Shown here in pieces: positions 44,290-53,401 of a stretch of DNA of 64,000 nucleotides (within the stretch, counting starts at the first letter, position 1; the number at the start of each line of letters is the position of its first letter). This stretch comes from Roseburia sp. 831b. Lineage in GTDB: Bacteria; Bacillota; Clostridia; Lachnospirales; Lachnospiraceae. The notes under the pieces are model-generated. The model worked only from the letters and a program-made list of their open reading frames with translations. It had not been told where the DNA came from and did not search any database. The stretch is taken from positions 547,501 to 611,500 of the forward strand of contig NZ_CP135162.1 in assembly GCF_001940165.2 (NCBI RefSeq), in the 5' to 3' direction. The translations under genes were made by a program, and so were the position numbers.

Positions 44290-46947
44290 ATGCAGATGAT
44301 AATTCCGAAGAAAAAGACGGAAGAAAGTACAACAAAAAATAATATGGGACTTTTAGATGCTGGCTTGATGCAAGGGTTACAGGATCGGTTTTGCAGTGCA
44401 AATAACCTGTATCTTGTCTGCCTGAGCAGAAAATACGGTGTCATTACCAAGGCATATGGTTCGAAAGAAGAACTGGATTATCTTCACAAACGTGTCGATA
44501 TGAACCGTCATGTGTCTTTGTTAAATAAATTAATCAGCAATCAGATTGAAAGTGTCGTGGAAGAGGATTGTGGCTACGAGAATATCAAAATGAGCGGGGT
44601 TTCCATCCGCGTAGATGGGGACACTGCCGCAATCTGGGTTGTGATTGGGGTCATACGTGAAAAAAGCGGGTCAGAATTACCGGATTACATCATGACGACG
44701 ACGGAGGAAAGCTATTATAAATCACTGGAATTTCTAGAGGCACTCTCGAAGCAGATGTTTGCAGTAAAGATGGACGAGCTGCTTGCACAGGAGGCATTTT
44801 TAAAAAGCAAAGAATCGGAAGAACAGATGGAAGTTGAGCTTCGTCGGAACGAAGTGATGACTTCAATTGTAAGAATGTTAGAATCCGAGGAGGGATTTAC
44901 GCAGATTGTGGACAATATCCTAGATGAAGTCTGCGATTATTTAAAGATACCGGCAGCCTCCCTGATTCGTGAAAACCATGACGGAACATACGAGATGATA
45001 TGTGAGTATGCAAAAGAGCAGACAGCTTCCGTTATAGAGACAAGCAAACAGGTGCCAAAGGAAGAAATCCCGTTTTTTACCGGAAAACCTTATCTGCTTT
45101 CCTCAGATTCCATGATGCCGGAAGAATTTCGCAATTTTTTTGCAAAAAGAGGCATTACGGCTGGAATTTTCCTGCCAATCGAAGTGAATGACAAGACAAC
45201 GATGTATGTCTGTTTCTTGGAAAAAGGAAAAGAGCGCTTATGGGAAATCAGCGAAGTGAAATTTCTCAATGATGTAAAGCGCATCATTCAAAGCATTTTG
45301 ACAAAACGCATTACCAAGAATTCGCTGGCAAGTTCTTATGCTTCACTAGAGGCAATTCTGGAAAATGTAGGGTGTGGAATCTGTGTGAGAGATCCGTCGA
45401 ATGGAACGATTCTTTATACTAATCAGCGTTTTCGAACAGCATTTGCAGAGGTGATTGCACAAAGAAAGCTGGATGCGTTCATTCCAAGGGAGTACAAAGA
45501 TGCGGCTGCGAATAACGTAAATGAGTTATATTTAGAAGAATCCAACCGTTGGTTTGATATTCATAATACGATGATTCATTGGGTAGATGGCAGGGAAGTG
45601 CTGCTTTGTACGATATATGATGTGACGGATAAGAAACTATACCAGCAGAAGATTCAAAATCAGGCGGATCATGACTTCCTGACAGGATTATATAATCGGA
45701 TGCGCTGTGAGGTGGATTTGAAAAGTTACATTGCACAGGCAAAAGAATTTGGCGGGGAAGGTGCTCTTTTATACATCGACCTTGATGATTTTAAACACAT
45801 CAATGATGGTCTGGGGCACCAGTATGGTGATGTCCTGCTAAAATCCATCGCAAACAGCTTGCAGCAGATTTCCGGTGTGGAAAATAATTGTTACCGAATG
45901 GGTGGCGATGAGTTTATTGTCATCGTGGCGCATTATCATTACACCATGTTAAACCGCATTTTAAATGAAATCAGAACCATTTTTACCAAGCCATGGCTGT
46001 TAAAAGGTGCAGACTACTACTGTACGATGAGTATGGGCGTGGTTCGTTTCCCGACGGATGGCGACACGGTAGAGGAGCTGATTAAAAAAGCGGATATTGC
46101 AATGTACGGCGCAAAATGTTCGGGCAAAAACAGGATAGAATCTTATGATGACAATGTAGAGGCGACTTCCTTTAAGCGCCTTGATTTGGAAAAGAACATG
46201 CGAAATGCAACGCGAAATGCATGTGGCGAGTTTGAGGTCTATTACCAGCCGCTAGTAGACGTTACCAGACCGGGAAATCCGTGTTATGGCGCAGAGGCTT
46301 TGATTCGCTGGAATTCTCCGGAATTGGGTTTTGTAACACCAGCAGAGTTTATACCGCTGGCGGAGTATTTAGGGTTAATCAATCCAATTGGAACATATGT
46401 TCTAGAGGAGGCATGTAAGCGCTGCAAGTACTGGAATGATTTGGGACATCCGGAGTATAAGGTGAATGTCAACCTTTCGGTGGTACAGCTGTTACAGAAG
46501 GATATTGTGCGTACCATTGCTTTGATTTTGGAAAAAACCAGATTGAATCCGCAAAATCTGACACTGGAAGTGACGGAGAGTCTTGCAATTCACGACATGG
46601 CAAGGATGAAGGAGATTTTGTCGAAAATCAAACAGTTGGGTGTGAATGTTGCACTGGATGATTTTGGTACCGGATACTCTTCCTTAAATCATATTCGTGA
46701 AATGCCGATTGATATGATAAAAATAGACCGCTGCTTTATTCTTGATATTGGAAAAGATGAATTTTCCGATGCCTTTGTAAGAATGGTGGCAGAACTTGCG
46801 AATACCATTGGCGTAAAAGTCTGTGTAGAAGGAGTGGAGGAGGAAGAACAGCTCGCTGCCCTAAAACAGACCAAGATTCAACTGGTGCAGGGATTTTATT
46901 TTGGAAAACCGATGAGTGCAAAAGAATTTGAAGAGACATATTTATAG
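44290..46947 (+). CDS. GAF-PAS-GGDEF-EAL cyclic-di-GMP signalling protein
   Basis: 885-aa cytoplasmic protein; no TM helix seen. N-terminal unknown and GAF-like regions (about 1-330), a PAS domain (about 345-440; LEAILENVGCGICVRDPSNGTILYTN), GGDEF (about 455-615; RMGGDEFIVIV intact; no RxxD inhibitory site) and EAL (about 635-885; GAEALIRWNS, NVNLS, TLEVTES, LDDFGTGYSSLNH, IKIDR, EGVEEEEQ, QGFYFGKP all present). Both a cyclase and a phosphodiesterase could be active; many such proteins favour one. Start may be 44290 or 44296. It directly follows the methyltransferase gene. Confidence 0.94.
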   Translation: MQMIIPKKKTEESTTKNNMGLLDAGLMQGLQDRFCSANNLYLVCLSRKYGVITKAYGSKEELDYLHKRVDMNRHVSLLNKLISNQIESVVEEDCGYENIKMSGVSIRVDGDTAAIWVVIGVIREKSGSELPDYIMTTTEESYYKSLEFLEALSKQMFAVKMDELLAQEAFLKSKESEEQMEVELRRNEVMTSIVRMLESEEGFTQIVDNILDEVCDYLKIPAASLIRENHDGTYEMICEYAKEQTASVIETSKQVPKEEIPFFTGKPYLLSSDSMMPEEFRNFFAKRGITAGIFLPIEVNDKTTMYVCFLEKGKERLWEISEVKFLNDVKRIIQSILTKRITKNSLASSYASLEAILENVGCGICVRDPSNGTILYTNQRFRTAFAEVIAQRKLDAFIPREYKDAAANNVNELYLEESNRWFDIHNTMIHWVDGREVLLCTIYDVTDKKLYQQKIQNQADHDFLTGLYNRMRCEVDLKSYIAQAKEFGGEGALLYIDLDDFKHINDGLGHQYGDVLLKSIANSLQQISGVENNCYRMGGDEFIVIVAHYHYTMLNRILNEIRTIFTKPWLLKGADYYCTMSMGVVRFPTDGDTVEELIKKADIAMYGAKCSGKNRIESYDDNVEATSFKRLDLEKNMRNATRNACGEFEVYYQPLVDVTRPGNPCYGAEALIRWNSPELGFVTPAEFIPLAEYLGLINPIGTYVLEEACKRCKYWNDLGHPEYKVNVNLSVVQLLQKDIVRTIALILEKTRLNPQNLTLEVTESLAIHDMARMKEILSKIKQLGVNVALDDFGTGYSSLNHIREMPIDMIKIDRCFILDIGKDEFSDAFVRMVAELANTIGVKVCVEGVEEEEQLAALKQTKIQLVQGFYFGKPMSAKEFEETYL

Positions 46948-46964
46948 AAAAGATTGATAGAAAA

Positions 46965-48014
46965 ATGGAACAGAACAATCAATTTTTATGGCAGAAAAAA
47001 GAAAATAACGAAGCAAGACTGCTTCGGGTGTTTGGAGATTACCCGGTTGTAAATCTCCCGGGAGAGATAGAAGGGCATCGATTAACGGAAATCGGTGCCT
47101 ACTGTTTTTCACAAAAAGAGCATCTTCCAAAAGAGGGTGTGCGAAAAAGTGGTTTCTTAGAGAATGAACCTGGCCAGACATGGGAGCAGCAAAGGAAGTC
47201 ACTCCACCCGATTTGTGGCAGCTATGTTGAGGCGGTGGTTTTGCCCGATACGATAGAGCAGATTGGAACCTGTGCATTTTATAATTGCACAAACCTAAAG
47301 CAACTTGAGATTGGAAAGGGATTGCAGCAGGTCGGCAGCGATGCATTTATGAACTGCAGATTGTTCACACAGTTAAAAATACGCGCAGACATTGTGGATA
47401 AAACCGGATTGCGTCAGATTTTAAACCAGATTTCATCCGGGCTGGAAGTTCGTTTTATAGAAAAAGAGACAGAGCTGGAACAGAATCAAGCGCTTGAGAA
47501 TGATGTAAGCTTAGAAAATACGACGGCAGTTCTTTTTTACCCGGAATATACGGAAAGTTACGATGAGATTGCCCCGGCTCATATTTTTGGCAGAAATATC
47601 GAGGGTGAGGGTTTCCGTGCCAGACAGTGTTTTGTGGATGGCGTATTGGATTTGGAAAGCTACGATAAGATTTTTGAAAAAGCGTGTCAGGAAGAAGAGG
47701 TGGAAACACTTTTTGTTATGGCATGGAATCGTTTCTGCTACCCGGTATCGCTAAAAGAGGAACGCAGGGAAAAGTATGCAGCTTATTTAAAGGAACATGT
47801 CGATTTTGGCGCAGACTATTTTTTACAGAAAAGGAATCTTGGCGCACTTACAAAATTGTTCACAGAGCATGATTTATCGGATGCAAAGCAGAGTGAGATT
47901 GTGGTAAAAGCGGCGGAACTGGAATGGATAGAGGGAACAGCGGCTTTGTTAAAAATAAAACAAAGTAAGGCGGCACCATCCGCGGCATCGAAATATGAAT
48001 TTGAAGATTTCTAG
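46965..48014 (+). CDS. leucine-rich-repeat (BspA-type) protein of the VWA/MoxR module
   Basis: 349 aa, cytoplasmic (no signal peptide). A short LRR_5 region (about 30-140) contains VVLPDTIEQIGTCAFYNCTNLKQLEIGKGLQQVGSDAFMNC. The C-terminal two thirds are helical and charged, ending in a segment with ankyrin-like feel (LTKLFTEHDLSDAKQSEIVVKAAELEWIEG). It precedes the VWA gene by 12 nt and, with it and the MoxR gene, forms a compact operon. Probably a substrate- or partner-binding subunit; inference from arrangement only. Confidence 0.75.
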   Translation: MEQNNQFLWQKKENNEARLLRVFGDYPVVNLPGEIEGHRLTEIGAYCFSQKEHLPKEGVRKSGFLENEPGQTWEQQRKSLHPICGSYVEAVVLPDTIEQIGTCAFYNCTNLKQLEIGKGLQQVGSDAFMNCRLFTQLKIRADIVDKTGLRQILNQISSGLEVRFIEKETELEQNQALENDVSLENTTAVLFYPEYTESYDEIAPAHIFGRNIEGEGFRARQCFVDGVLDLESYDKIFEKACQEEEVETLFVMAWNRFCYPVSLKEERREKYAAYLKEHVDFGADYFLQKRNLGALTKLFTEHDLSDAKQSEIVVKAAELEWIEGTAALLKIKQSKAAPSAASKYEFEDF

Positions 48015-48026
48015 TAAGGAGAGACG

Positions 48027-49340
48027 ATGGCAAACGTACAAACGCAGACCGAATGGGAAAATGAAATGTCCGTAAAAATATTGAATTTTGTCCGAAACGA
48101 GATTTATCTGGATCTTCGTTTCTTAGGTGTTGCGTTGTCTGCGATGCCTTATGAGGCGAAAGAAACTCTTCATACGATGGCAACGGACGGAAGGGTGCTT
48201 TATTTTTCAAGTGAGCAGCTGCTTCGCGTTTTTCAAAAAAATGCGAAATATTTAGACCGGCTGTATTTGCATACCATTTTACACTGTCTGTTTGCCCATC
48301 TTTGGATTGGTGGCAGCCGGAATCGGAAAATCTGGGGAATTGCGTGTGATATAGCGGTGGAATATACGATTGATAAGATTGATAAACCATGCACAAGACG
48401 GCTGCTTAGCTGGGAGAGAAAGACAATATACGAGGAACTGGAAAAAGAAAAAAAGGGGATTTCGGCGGCGGTTGTCTATCGGTTTTTGATGGAGATGGAC
48501 GATGAAAGATTAAGGCGTCTTGCACAGGAATTTTATACGGATGACCACAGATACTGGCCAAGGCAGGAAGAGGGGCAGGCTCCCATAGAGCAGCAGGCGC
48601 AGAAAAACTGGAACCAGATTGCAAGGCAGTCAAAACTGCAGCAGGAGAGCCGAGGAAAAGAGCCAAAAGACGGCGAGGAATGTCTGGTGGCACAGATGAA
48701 GGCGGTGCGGGGAAGAAGAAATTACAAAGAATTTTTGAAAAAGTTTGCAGTGCTTCGGGAGGAAGTAAGCATTGATCCGGATGAGTTCGATTTGAATTAT
48801 TATGCTTATGGGCTTAGGGTCTATCGGAATATGCCATTGATTGAGCCATTGGAAAGTCATGAAGTAAAGAAAATCCGTGACTTTGTGATTGTGGTAGATA
48901 CAAGTTACTCGACGAGTGGGGAACTGGTGGAACGTTTTTTAAGGGAAACAGCAACGGTTCTGTTACAGGAACATACTTTTTTCCAGCAATGCCGGATTCG
49001 GGTTTTGCAATGTGACGACAGGGTTCGACTCGAACAGGAAATCACAAATTTAAACCAACTCGAGGCGTTTTTAAATCAATTTACAATTGTAGGTGGAGGA
49101 GGAACGGATTTTCGTCCTGCTTTTTCCTATGTGAATGAGAAAATCGAGAGTGGCGAATGGAAAGAAATAAGTGGTCTTTTGTATTTTACGGATGGACTTG
49201 GAACTTATCCGACGAAATGCCCACCGTATCAGACGGCGTTTCTTTATCTGGAAGATTTTGAAGAAGGAAAAGTGCCGCCCTGGGCAATCCGTATGAAATT
49301 GGAACCGGAACAGCTGGCTGGAAAGGAAGAAAGAGAATGA
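48027..49340 (+). CDS. VWA / metallopeptidase-like protein (DUF2201 type)
   Basis: 437 aa. The N-terminal half is metallopeptidase-like (about 10-250; LYLHTILHCLFAHLW carries spaced His residues where HExxH would be expected, so activity is doubtful). The C-terminal VWA domain (about 285-430) has the MIDAS start FVIVVDTSYSTSGE (D-x-S-x-S), the Thr in GGGGTDFRPAFSYV, and YFTDGLGTYP (Asp), so metal binding looks intact. It overlaps the MoxR gene by 4 nt. VWA proteins of this type are usual partners of MoxR ATPases. Confidence 0.85.
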   Translation: MANVQTQTEWENEMSVKILNFVRNEIYLDLRFLGVALSAMPYEAKETLHTMATDGRVLYFSSEQLLRVFQKNAKYLDRLYLHTILHCLFAHLWIGGSRNRKIWGIACDIAVEYTIDKIDKPCTRRLLSWERKTIYEELEKEKKGISAAVVYRFLMEMDDERLRRLAQEFYTDDHRYWPRQEEGQAPIEQQAQKNWNQIARQSKLQQESRGKEPKDGEECLVAQMKAVRGRRNYKEFLKKFAVLREEVSIDPDEFDLNYYAYGLRVYRNMPLIEPLESHEVKKIRDFVIVVDTSYSTSGELVERFLRETATVLLQEHTFFQQCRIRVLQCDDRVRLEQEITNLNQLEAFLNQFTIVGGGGTDFRPAFSYVNEKIESGEWKEISGLLYFTDGLGTYPTKCPPYQTAFLYLEDFEEGKVPPWAIRMKLEPEQLAGKEERE

Positions 49341-50845
49341 ATATCAAGCAGGCAAAAGAAGAAATTAAAAATACCGTATTGGCTTATCTGAAAAAGGATG
49401 CGGATGGAGAATATCAGATTCCGTCTATCAGACAGCGCCCGATTCTTTTGATGGGACCTCCCGGAATTGGAAAGACGCAGATTATGGAACAGATTGCAAG
49501 AGAGTGCAAGATTGGACTTGTGTCCTACACGATTACACACCATACCAGACAAAGTGCTGTCGGTCTTCCTTTTATCAAAGAAGAGCAGTTTGATGGAAAA
49601 ACATATTCGGTGACGGAATACACGATGAGTGAAATCATTGCAAGCGTTTATCGGAAACAAAAAGAGACCGGATTAAACGAGGGGATATTATTCATTGATG
49701 AGATTAATTGTGTCTCCGAGACACTTGCACCGACCATGCTTCAGTTTTTACAGTGCAAAATGTTTGGAAATCAGGCGGTTCCAAAGGGCTGGATTATTGT
49801 CGCTGCCGGAAATCCGCCAGAGTACAACAAGTCCGTGCGTGACTTTGATATGGTAACCTTAGACCGTCTTAGACGACTGGATATTGAGGCAGATTTTTCC
49901 GTGTGGAAAGAATATGCAAGAAAGCAGCATCTCAATGCGGCAATTTTAAGTTACCTTGAGCTTCGCCCGAATAATTTTTACAAGGTGGAAGCAGATGTGG
50001 AGGGCTTGCAGTTTGTGACAGCCAGAGGATGGGAAGACTTAAGCAATCTTATGGATGTGTACGAAGAACTTCAGATTCCGGTGGGAGAAGAGATTGTACA
50101 TGAATTTCTTCGTCACGAAGATGTAGCAGAAGATGTTGCGGCGTATTTTGACTTATATAAGAAGTATCAGGATGACTACGGAATTCCGGAAATTCTGGCT
50201 GGAAATGTAAAACCACAGGTTTATGCCAGAATCGAAGCGGCAGCATTTGATGAAAGATTTTCTGTGGTAAGCCTGCTGCTTGATGGTTTGAGTGAGTGTT
50301 TTCACGCTTATGCAAAAGAAGCAAATCTTACCGATTCCTGGTTTGCATTTTTAAAACAATACTGTGCAGCGTTAAAGGACGCGGAACAAGATCGGAAAGC
50401 CTCAAAGTATAATGAGATTTATAAAACGTTCCTGAAAGCAGAGGAAGAACATTATGAACAGGAGAAGAAGGCAGATCTTTTGACAAAAGAGCAGATTCAC
50501 GAAAAAGAAGCTTTTCTTTCTCTTTTGAAAAAAGGGACACCGGCAAGCGGACTTGACGCGAAGGAAAGTTTTACTTATGCAAAAGAGGGATTCGATGCTC
50601 AAAAAGAAAAATTAGCTGCAGCGGAGGAAAAGGCAGCTTTTGCGCTAGAGCATGCATTAGATTTTATGGAAAATGCGTTTGGCGACAGCCAGGAAATGGT
50701 TATGTTTGTGACAGAATTAACAATCGGCGCAGAAACTGCAAAATATTTAGCGGAACATACCTGCGAACGTTATTTAAAATACAAGGAAGAACTTCTTGTT
50801 GGTACGAAAAAGGCACAATTGTTGTCAGAACTAGCAAGAGATTAA
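49337..50845 (+). CDS. MoxR-family AAA+ ATPase
   Basis: 502 aa. AAA+ core (about 25-270): Walker A MGPPGIGKTQ (about 39), Walker B GILFIDEINCV, sensor 1 WIIVAAGNPPEYN, arginine-finger region MVTLDRLRRLDIE. The C-terminal 200 residues are helical and charged (about 340-500, probable coiled coil), longer than in basic MoxR proteins. Such ATPases work with VWA partners as chaperones that activate or assemble a target, as in RavA-ViaA. Last gene of the module; a terminator follows. Confidence 0.92.
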   Translation: MNIKQAKEEIKNTVLAYLKKDADGEYQIPSIRQRPILLMGPPGIGKTQIMEQIARECKIGLVSYTITHHTRQSAVGLPFIKEEQFDGKTYSVTEYTMSEIIASVYRKQKETGLNEGILFIDEINCVSETLAPTMLQFLQCKMFGNQAVPKGWIIVAAGNPPEYNKSVRDFDMVTLDRLRRLDIEADFSVWKEYARKQHLNAAILSYLELRPNNFYKVEADVEGLQFVTARGWEDLSNLMDVYEELQIPVGEEIVHEFLRHEDVAEDVAAYFDLYKKYQDDYGIPEILAGNVKPQVYARIEAAAFDERFSVVSLLLDGLSECFHAYAKEANLTDSWFAFLKQYCAALKDAEQDRKASKYNEIYKTFLKAEEEHYEQEKKADLLTKEQIHEKEAFLSLLKKGTPASGLDAKESFTYAKEGFDAQKEKLAAAEEKAAFALEHALDFMENAFGDSQEMVMFVTELTIGAETAKYLAEHTCERYLKYKEELLVGTKKAQLLSELARD

Positions 50846-50891
50846 AGTGGGAGACATGCCTGATAAGATAAAAATGTAAAAAGGCATGAAA

Positions 50892-50925
50892 AAACGCCTG
50901 ACACAATGTGCCAGGCGTTTCTGGT
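50892..50925. terminator. terminator between moxR and tRNA-Leu
   Basis: AAACGCCTGACAC (50892-50904) / GTGCCAGGCGTTT (50908-50920), one mismatch pair, 3-nt loop. It is flanked by A-rich and T-containing sides and can serve the two convergent units. Confidence 0.7.
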
Positions 50926-50927
50926 AA

Positions 50928-51011
50928 TGCAGAAGATGGGACTTGAACCCACACGATATTGCTACCACAGGCACCTGAAGCCTGCGCGTCTGCCAATTCC
51001 GCCACTTCTGC
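50928..51011 (-). tRNA. tRNA-Leu (anticodon CAG)
   Basis: Minus strand. Acceptor GCAGAAG/CTTCTGC, anticodon stem CAGGC/GCCTG with loop TTCAGGT (anticodon CAG, reads CUG), class II long variable arm, T-arm TGGGTTCAAGTCCCA. CCA is not encoded. Confidence 0.95.
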
Positions 51012-51132
51012 GTACAACAATAGTTATTTTAACTTTTTTTGATGGATAAGTCAATAGAAAAATGAAAAAGAAATAGCAAGCGTGTGAAAATATTTCAAGA
51101 TGAAAGAAAAAATAATTTTATAAAAATAACTG

Positions 51133-51161
51133 TTGACAAATATTTTGAGAGTTGATATAAT
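51133..51161 (+). promoter_or_regulatory. promoter of the second tRNA-Leu
   Basis: Perfect TTGACA (51133-51138), 17-bp spacer, perfect TATAAT (51156-51161). Confidence 0.8.
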
Positions 51162-51197
51162 GATTAAGTCGTTGTGACAAACAAGTTCATACGATTT

Positions 51198-51282
51198 GCG
51201 GAAGTGTCGGAACTGGCAGACGAGCAAGACTAAGGATCTTGTAAGCATTGCGCTTGTGTGGGTTCAAGTCCCATCTTCCGCA
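51198..51282 (+). tRNA. tRNA-Leu (anticodon AAG)
   Basis: Acceptor GCGGAAG/CTTCCGC, anticodon stem CAAGA/TCTTG with loop CTAAGGA giving anticodon AAG, long variable arm, T-arm identical to that of the tRNA-Leu(CAG). CCA not encoded. An A34 leucine tRNA is uncommon. Its 3' end forms one copy of the direct repeat that bounds the 51.3-53.4 kb island. Confidence 0.92.
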
Positions 51283-51285
51283 TTA
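51259..51285 (+). repeat. att-like direct repeat, left copy (tRNA-Leu 3' end)
   Basis: 27 nt from the T-arm to 3 nt past the acceptor; matches 53402-53428 at 26 of 27 positions. Typical of integration into a tRNA 3' end. Confidence 0.7.
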
Positions 51286-51295
51286 TATAAAGAAG

Positions 51296-51327
51296 TGAGG
51301 AAACCTTTTGTTGGAGAGGTTTCCTCA
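51296..51327 (+). terminator. terminator after tRNA-Leu(AAG)
   Basis: TGAGGAAACC (51296-51305) / GGTTTCCTCA (51318-51327), perfect 10-bp stem, followed by TTTCTTGTT. It lies inside the island side of the att-like repeat. Confidence 0.7.
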
Positions 51328-51480
51328 TTTCTTGTTGTTATAATGCTTTGCTGTTGTAGAAAAATCTTTATGACCTGCAAACTTTCTGATTTCTTCATAC
51401 GTAAGAGCTTTGGAGGCTTCCATATTTGAAATACAGGTTTTGCGAATACTGTGATCCCCTTTTTGTGGAGTTTTCATCAT
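51325..51480 (-). pseudogene. C-terminal fragment of a tyrosine recombinase (island integrase)
   Basis: 52 minus-strand codons with the end of a phage-type integrase catalytic domain: KGDHSIRKTCISNME (His-x-x-Arg), then LTYEEIRKFAGHKDFSTTAKHYNN (second His and Tyr nucleophile). An in-frame TAA lies shortly upstream, so the rest is gone. It lies next to the tRNA-Leu 3' end, where integrases of tRNA-targeting islands usually sit. Confidence 0.65.
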
Positions 51481-51571
51481 AAGTTGATATTTTAGTTATT
51501 GAGTTGAATTAGGTATAAGTTTAAAATTATCTAACAAATGTATTGCTAGCAGTGTATACTTATTTTACGGT

Positions 51572-51838
51572 ATGATGACAGCGAAGATGTATATGGATGC
51601 GCGGGGCAAGATTATCCCGTGTGCGATTCATAAGGGTGGTTCTATTGGCGTGCATAAGCATGAAACAAGTGATGATATTAACTATGTCTTATCAGGTAAT
51701 GGGTAAGCAGCCGGTGACGGAAAGGAAGAAATTCTGAGTCCGGGAACTTGCCACATCTGCAAAAAGGGCTCTGAACAGAGCATCGAAAATACAGGCGATG
51801 AAGATTTGGTTTTGCTTACTTTTGTGGTAGAACGCTAA
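51572..51838 (+). pseudogene. cupin-domain protein with a premature stop
   Basis: 88 codons of a small cupin: MYMDARGKIIPCAIHKGGSIG, VHKHETSDDINYVLSGNG, then an in-frame TAA (51704-51706), and the same frame goes on with DGKEEILSPGTCHICKKGSE, QSIENTGDEDLVLLTFVVER. One nonsense change, probably of a Lys codon. The metal-binding HKHE of cupin motif 1 is kept. The N-terminal part also seems short. Confidence 0.55.
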
Positions 51839-51866
51839 CTCGGGGATTGGTGGAGGGTACTGACTT

Positions 51867-52370
51867 ATGAAAATACATATTATTGGTTGCAGTGGTTCTG
51901 GAAAAACCTTTTTAGCAAATGCACTTTCAAAGAAGCATCGTATTTCTCATTTCGACTTAGATGATATTCAATGGGATAACAACGCCAAAGGATATGGAGA
52001 AAAGAGAACACTCGATGAACGAAAAGCGTTATTACAGGAAATATTATTTGATAATGATGAGTGGATAATTGAGGGTGTATATTATGCTTGGGTACAGCAA
52101 AGTTTTGATGAAGCTGATAAAATATATGTTTTAGATATGCCTAGTTATTTATATAAAAGTAGAATTATTATGCGCTTTATAAAAAGAAAATTGGGAATAC
52201 AAAAAGGAAAAAGAGAAACTTTGAAATCGGTCTATAACCTTTTGAAATGGACCGAAACTTTTCAGAATAAAAATCTGAAAGAAATAAGAAGTATTTTAGA
52301 TAGATATGACAATAAAGTTATATGGTTATCAAGAAAAAAGGATGTAGAGAAAATAATAAAGGTGGTATGA
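51867..52370 (+). CDS. P-loop nucleotide kinase-like protein (FlaR/adenylate-kinase type)
   Basis: 167 aa. Walker A IIGCSGSGKTFLANAL at the N-terminus; HFDLDDIQW gives the base-binding region; DEWIIEGVYY and KIYVLDMPSYLY are strands of the fold; the C-terminus is basic. It matches proteins annotated as DNA topology modulation (FlaR) or adenylate-kinase-like, whose true substrate is unknown. More AT-rich than the core genes around it and placed in the tRNA-bounded island, so probably acquired. Confidence 0.85.
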   Translation: MKIHIIGCSGSGKTFLANALSKKHRISHFDLDDIQWDNNAKGYGEKRTLDERKALLQEILFDNDEWIIEGVYYAWVQQSFDEADKIYVLDMPSYLYKSRIIMRFIKRKLGIQKGKRETLKSVYNLLKWTETFQNKNLKEIRSILDRYDNKVIWLSRKKDVEKIIKVV

Positions 52371-52396
52371 TAACAATCGGAATTTGGAGGTGTAAC

Positions 52397-52801
52397 ATGG
52401 ATAGGACAGAAGTTGTTACAATAACTAATATGTGTATGGTATACGATGGTGATAAGGTTTTAGTACAAGAAAAAATAGATGATGATTATTGTGGCGTTAC
52501 ATTTCCGGGAGGTCATGTAGAAAAAGGAGAATCCTTTACTGATGCTGTAATTCGCGAAGTGTTTGAGGAAACGGGATTAAGAATTTCTTCGCCTGCATTA
52601 TGCGGAATAAAAGATTGGTCAAATGATGATGGTTCAAGATATATGGTTTTATTTTATAAAACTAACAAATTTGAGGGGAAATTGTCTGCATCTAATGAGG
52701 GTGAAGTTTATTGGACAGAAATAGAAGATATGAAAAAGGCTGATTTAGCGGATGGAATGGAAAAGGTGTTGGAAGTTTTTTTTGAAAGAAAATTTAAGTG
52801 A
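52397..52801 (+). CDS. NUDIX hydrolase (MutT-like)
   Basis: 134 aa from ATG 52397 (TTTGGAGGTG site just upstream; the frame's earlier ATG overlaps the previous gene). NUDIX box GGHVEKGESFTDAVIREVFEETGL intact (about 35-58). Resembles 8-oxo-dGTP or ADP-ribose-type diphosphatases of small Firmicute genomes. Inside the AT-rich island with the P-loop protein and a GNAT. Confidence 0.88.
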   Translation: MDRTEVVTITNMCMVYDGDKVLVQEKIDDDYCGVTFPGGHVEKGESFTDAVIREVFEETGLRISSPALCGIKDWSNDDGSRYMVLFYKTNKFEGKLSASNEGEVYWTEIEDMKKADLADGMEKVLEVFFERKFK

Positions 52802-52880
52802 GTATTTTTTCTATAAAGAAAACAATAGATGGGTAGATGTATTGAAATAGACAACTTCAAGTTTATGGAGAGTCACCGTT

Positions 52881-53306
52881 ATGATTAGAGAATTTCAAAG
52901 GGATGATATAAATAAAGTTGCAGATATATGGTTGGATACAAATATAAAGGTACATAATTTTATCCCCGCCGAATACTGGAAAAGCAATTTCAAATCAGTA
53001 AAAGAAGCACTGTCACTAGCAGAGGTTTATGTGTATGAGTATGATACAGAAATACAGGGCTTTATAGGGTTAAATGATGAATATGTTGAGGGCATTTTTG
53101 TTTCTGGTGAAATGCAATCGCAGGGTATAGGTAAAATTCTGCTGAATTATGCAAAGGATAAAAGGAATAAGTTGCTCTTGAACGTATACCAAAAGAACGC
53201 ACGGGCAATATCCTTTTATAGGAGAGAAGGATTTGAGATTCAGCATAGTGGCTTAGATGAGGCTACCGGAGAAAAAGATTATGTAATGACATGGCAACAC
53301 AAATAG
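52881..53306 (+). CDS. GNAT-family N-acetyltransferase
   Basis: 141 aa, full length. Acetyl-CoA motif A: VEGIFVSGEMQSQGIGKILLNYAKDKRNKLLLNVYQKNARAISFYRREGF; a basal REFQRDDINKVADIWLDTNIKVHNFI start is typical. Substrate unknown. GGAGAG lies upstream of ATG 52881. Lies inside the island. Confidence 0.9.
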   Translation: MIREFQRDDINKVADIWLDTNIKVHNFIPAEYWKSNFKSVKEALSLAEVYVYEYDTEIQGFIGLNDEYVEGIFVSGEMQSQGIGKILLNYAKDKRNKLLLNVYQKNARAISFYRREGFEIQHSGLDEATGEKDYVMTWQHK

Positions 53307-53401
53307 GACTTCAAGTTTATAAGGTTGAACATCTTTTTGAACACGTTATGATAGAGCTGCACTGAAAGCCTTTCTGTTATTGGTTTATTTTTGTGGAACA
53401 A

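Noticed and set aside
48027..49340. Active zinc metallopeptidase
   Set aside because: The expected HExxH is not present (LHTILHCLFAH instead), so only the VWA function is supported.
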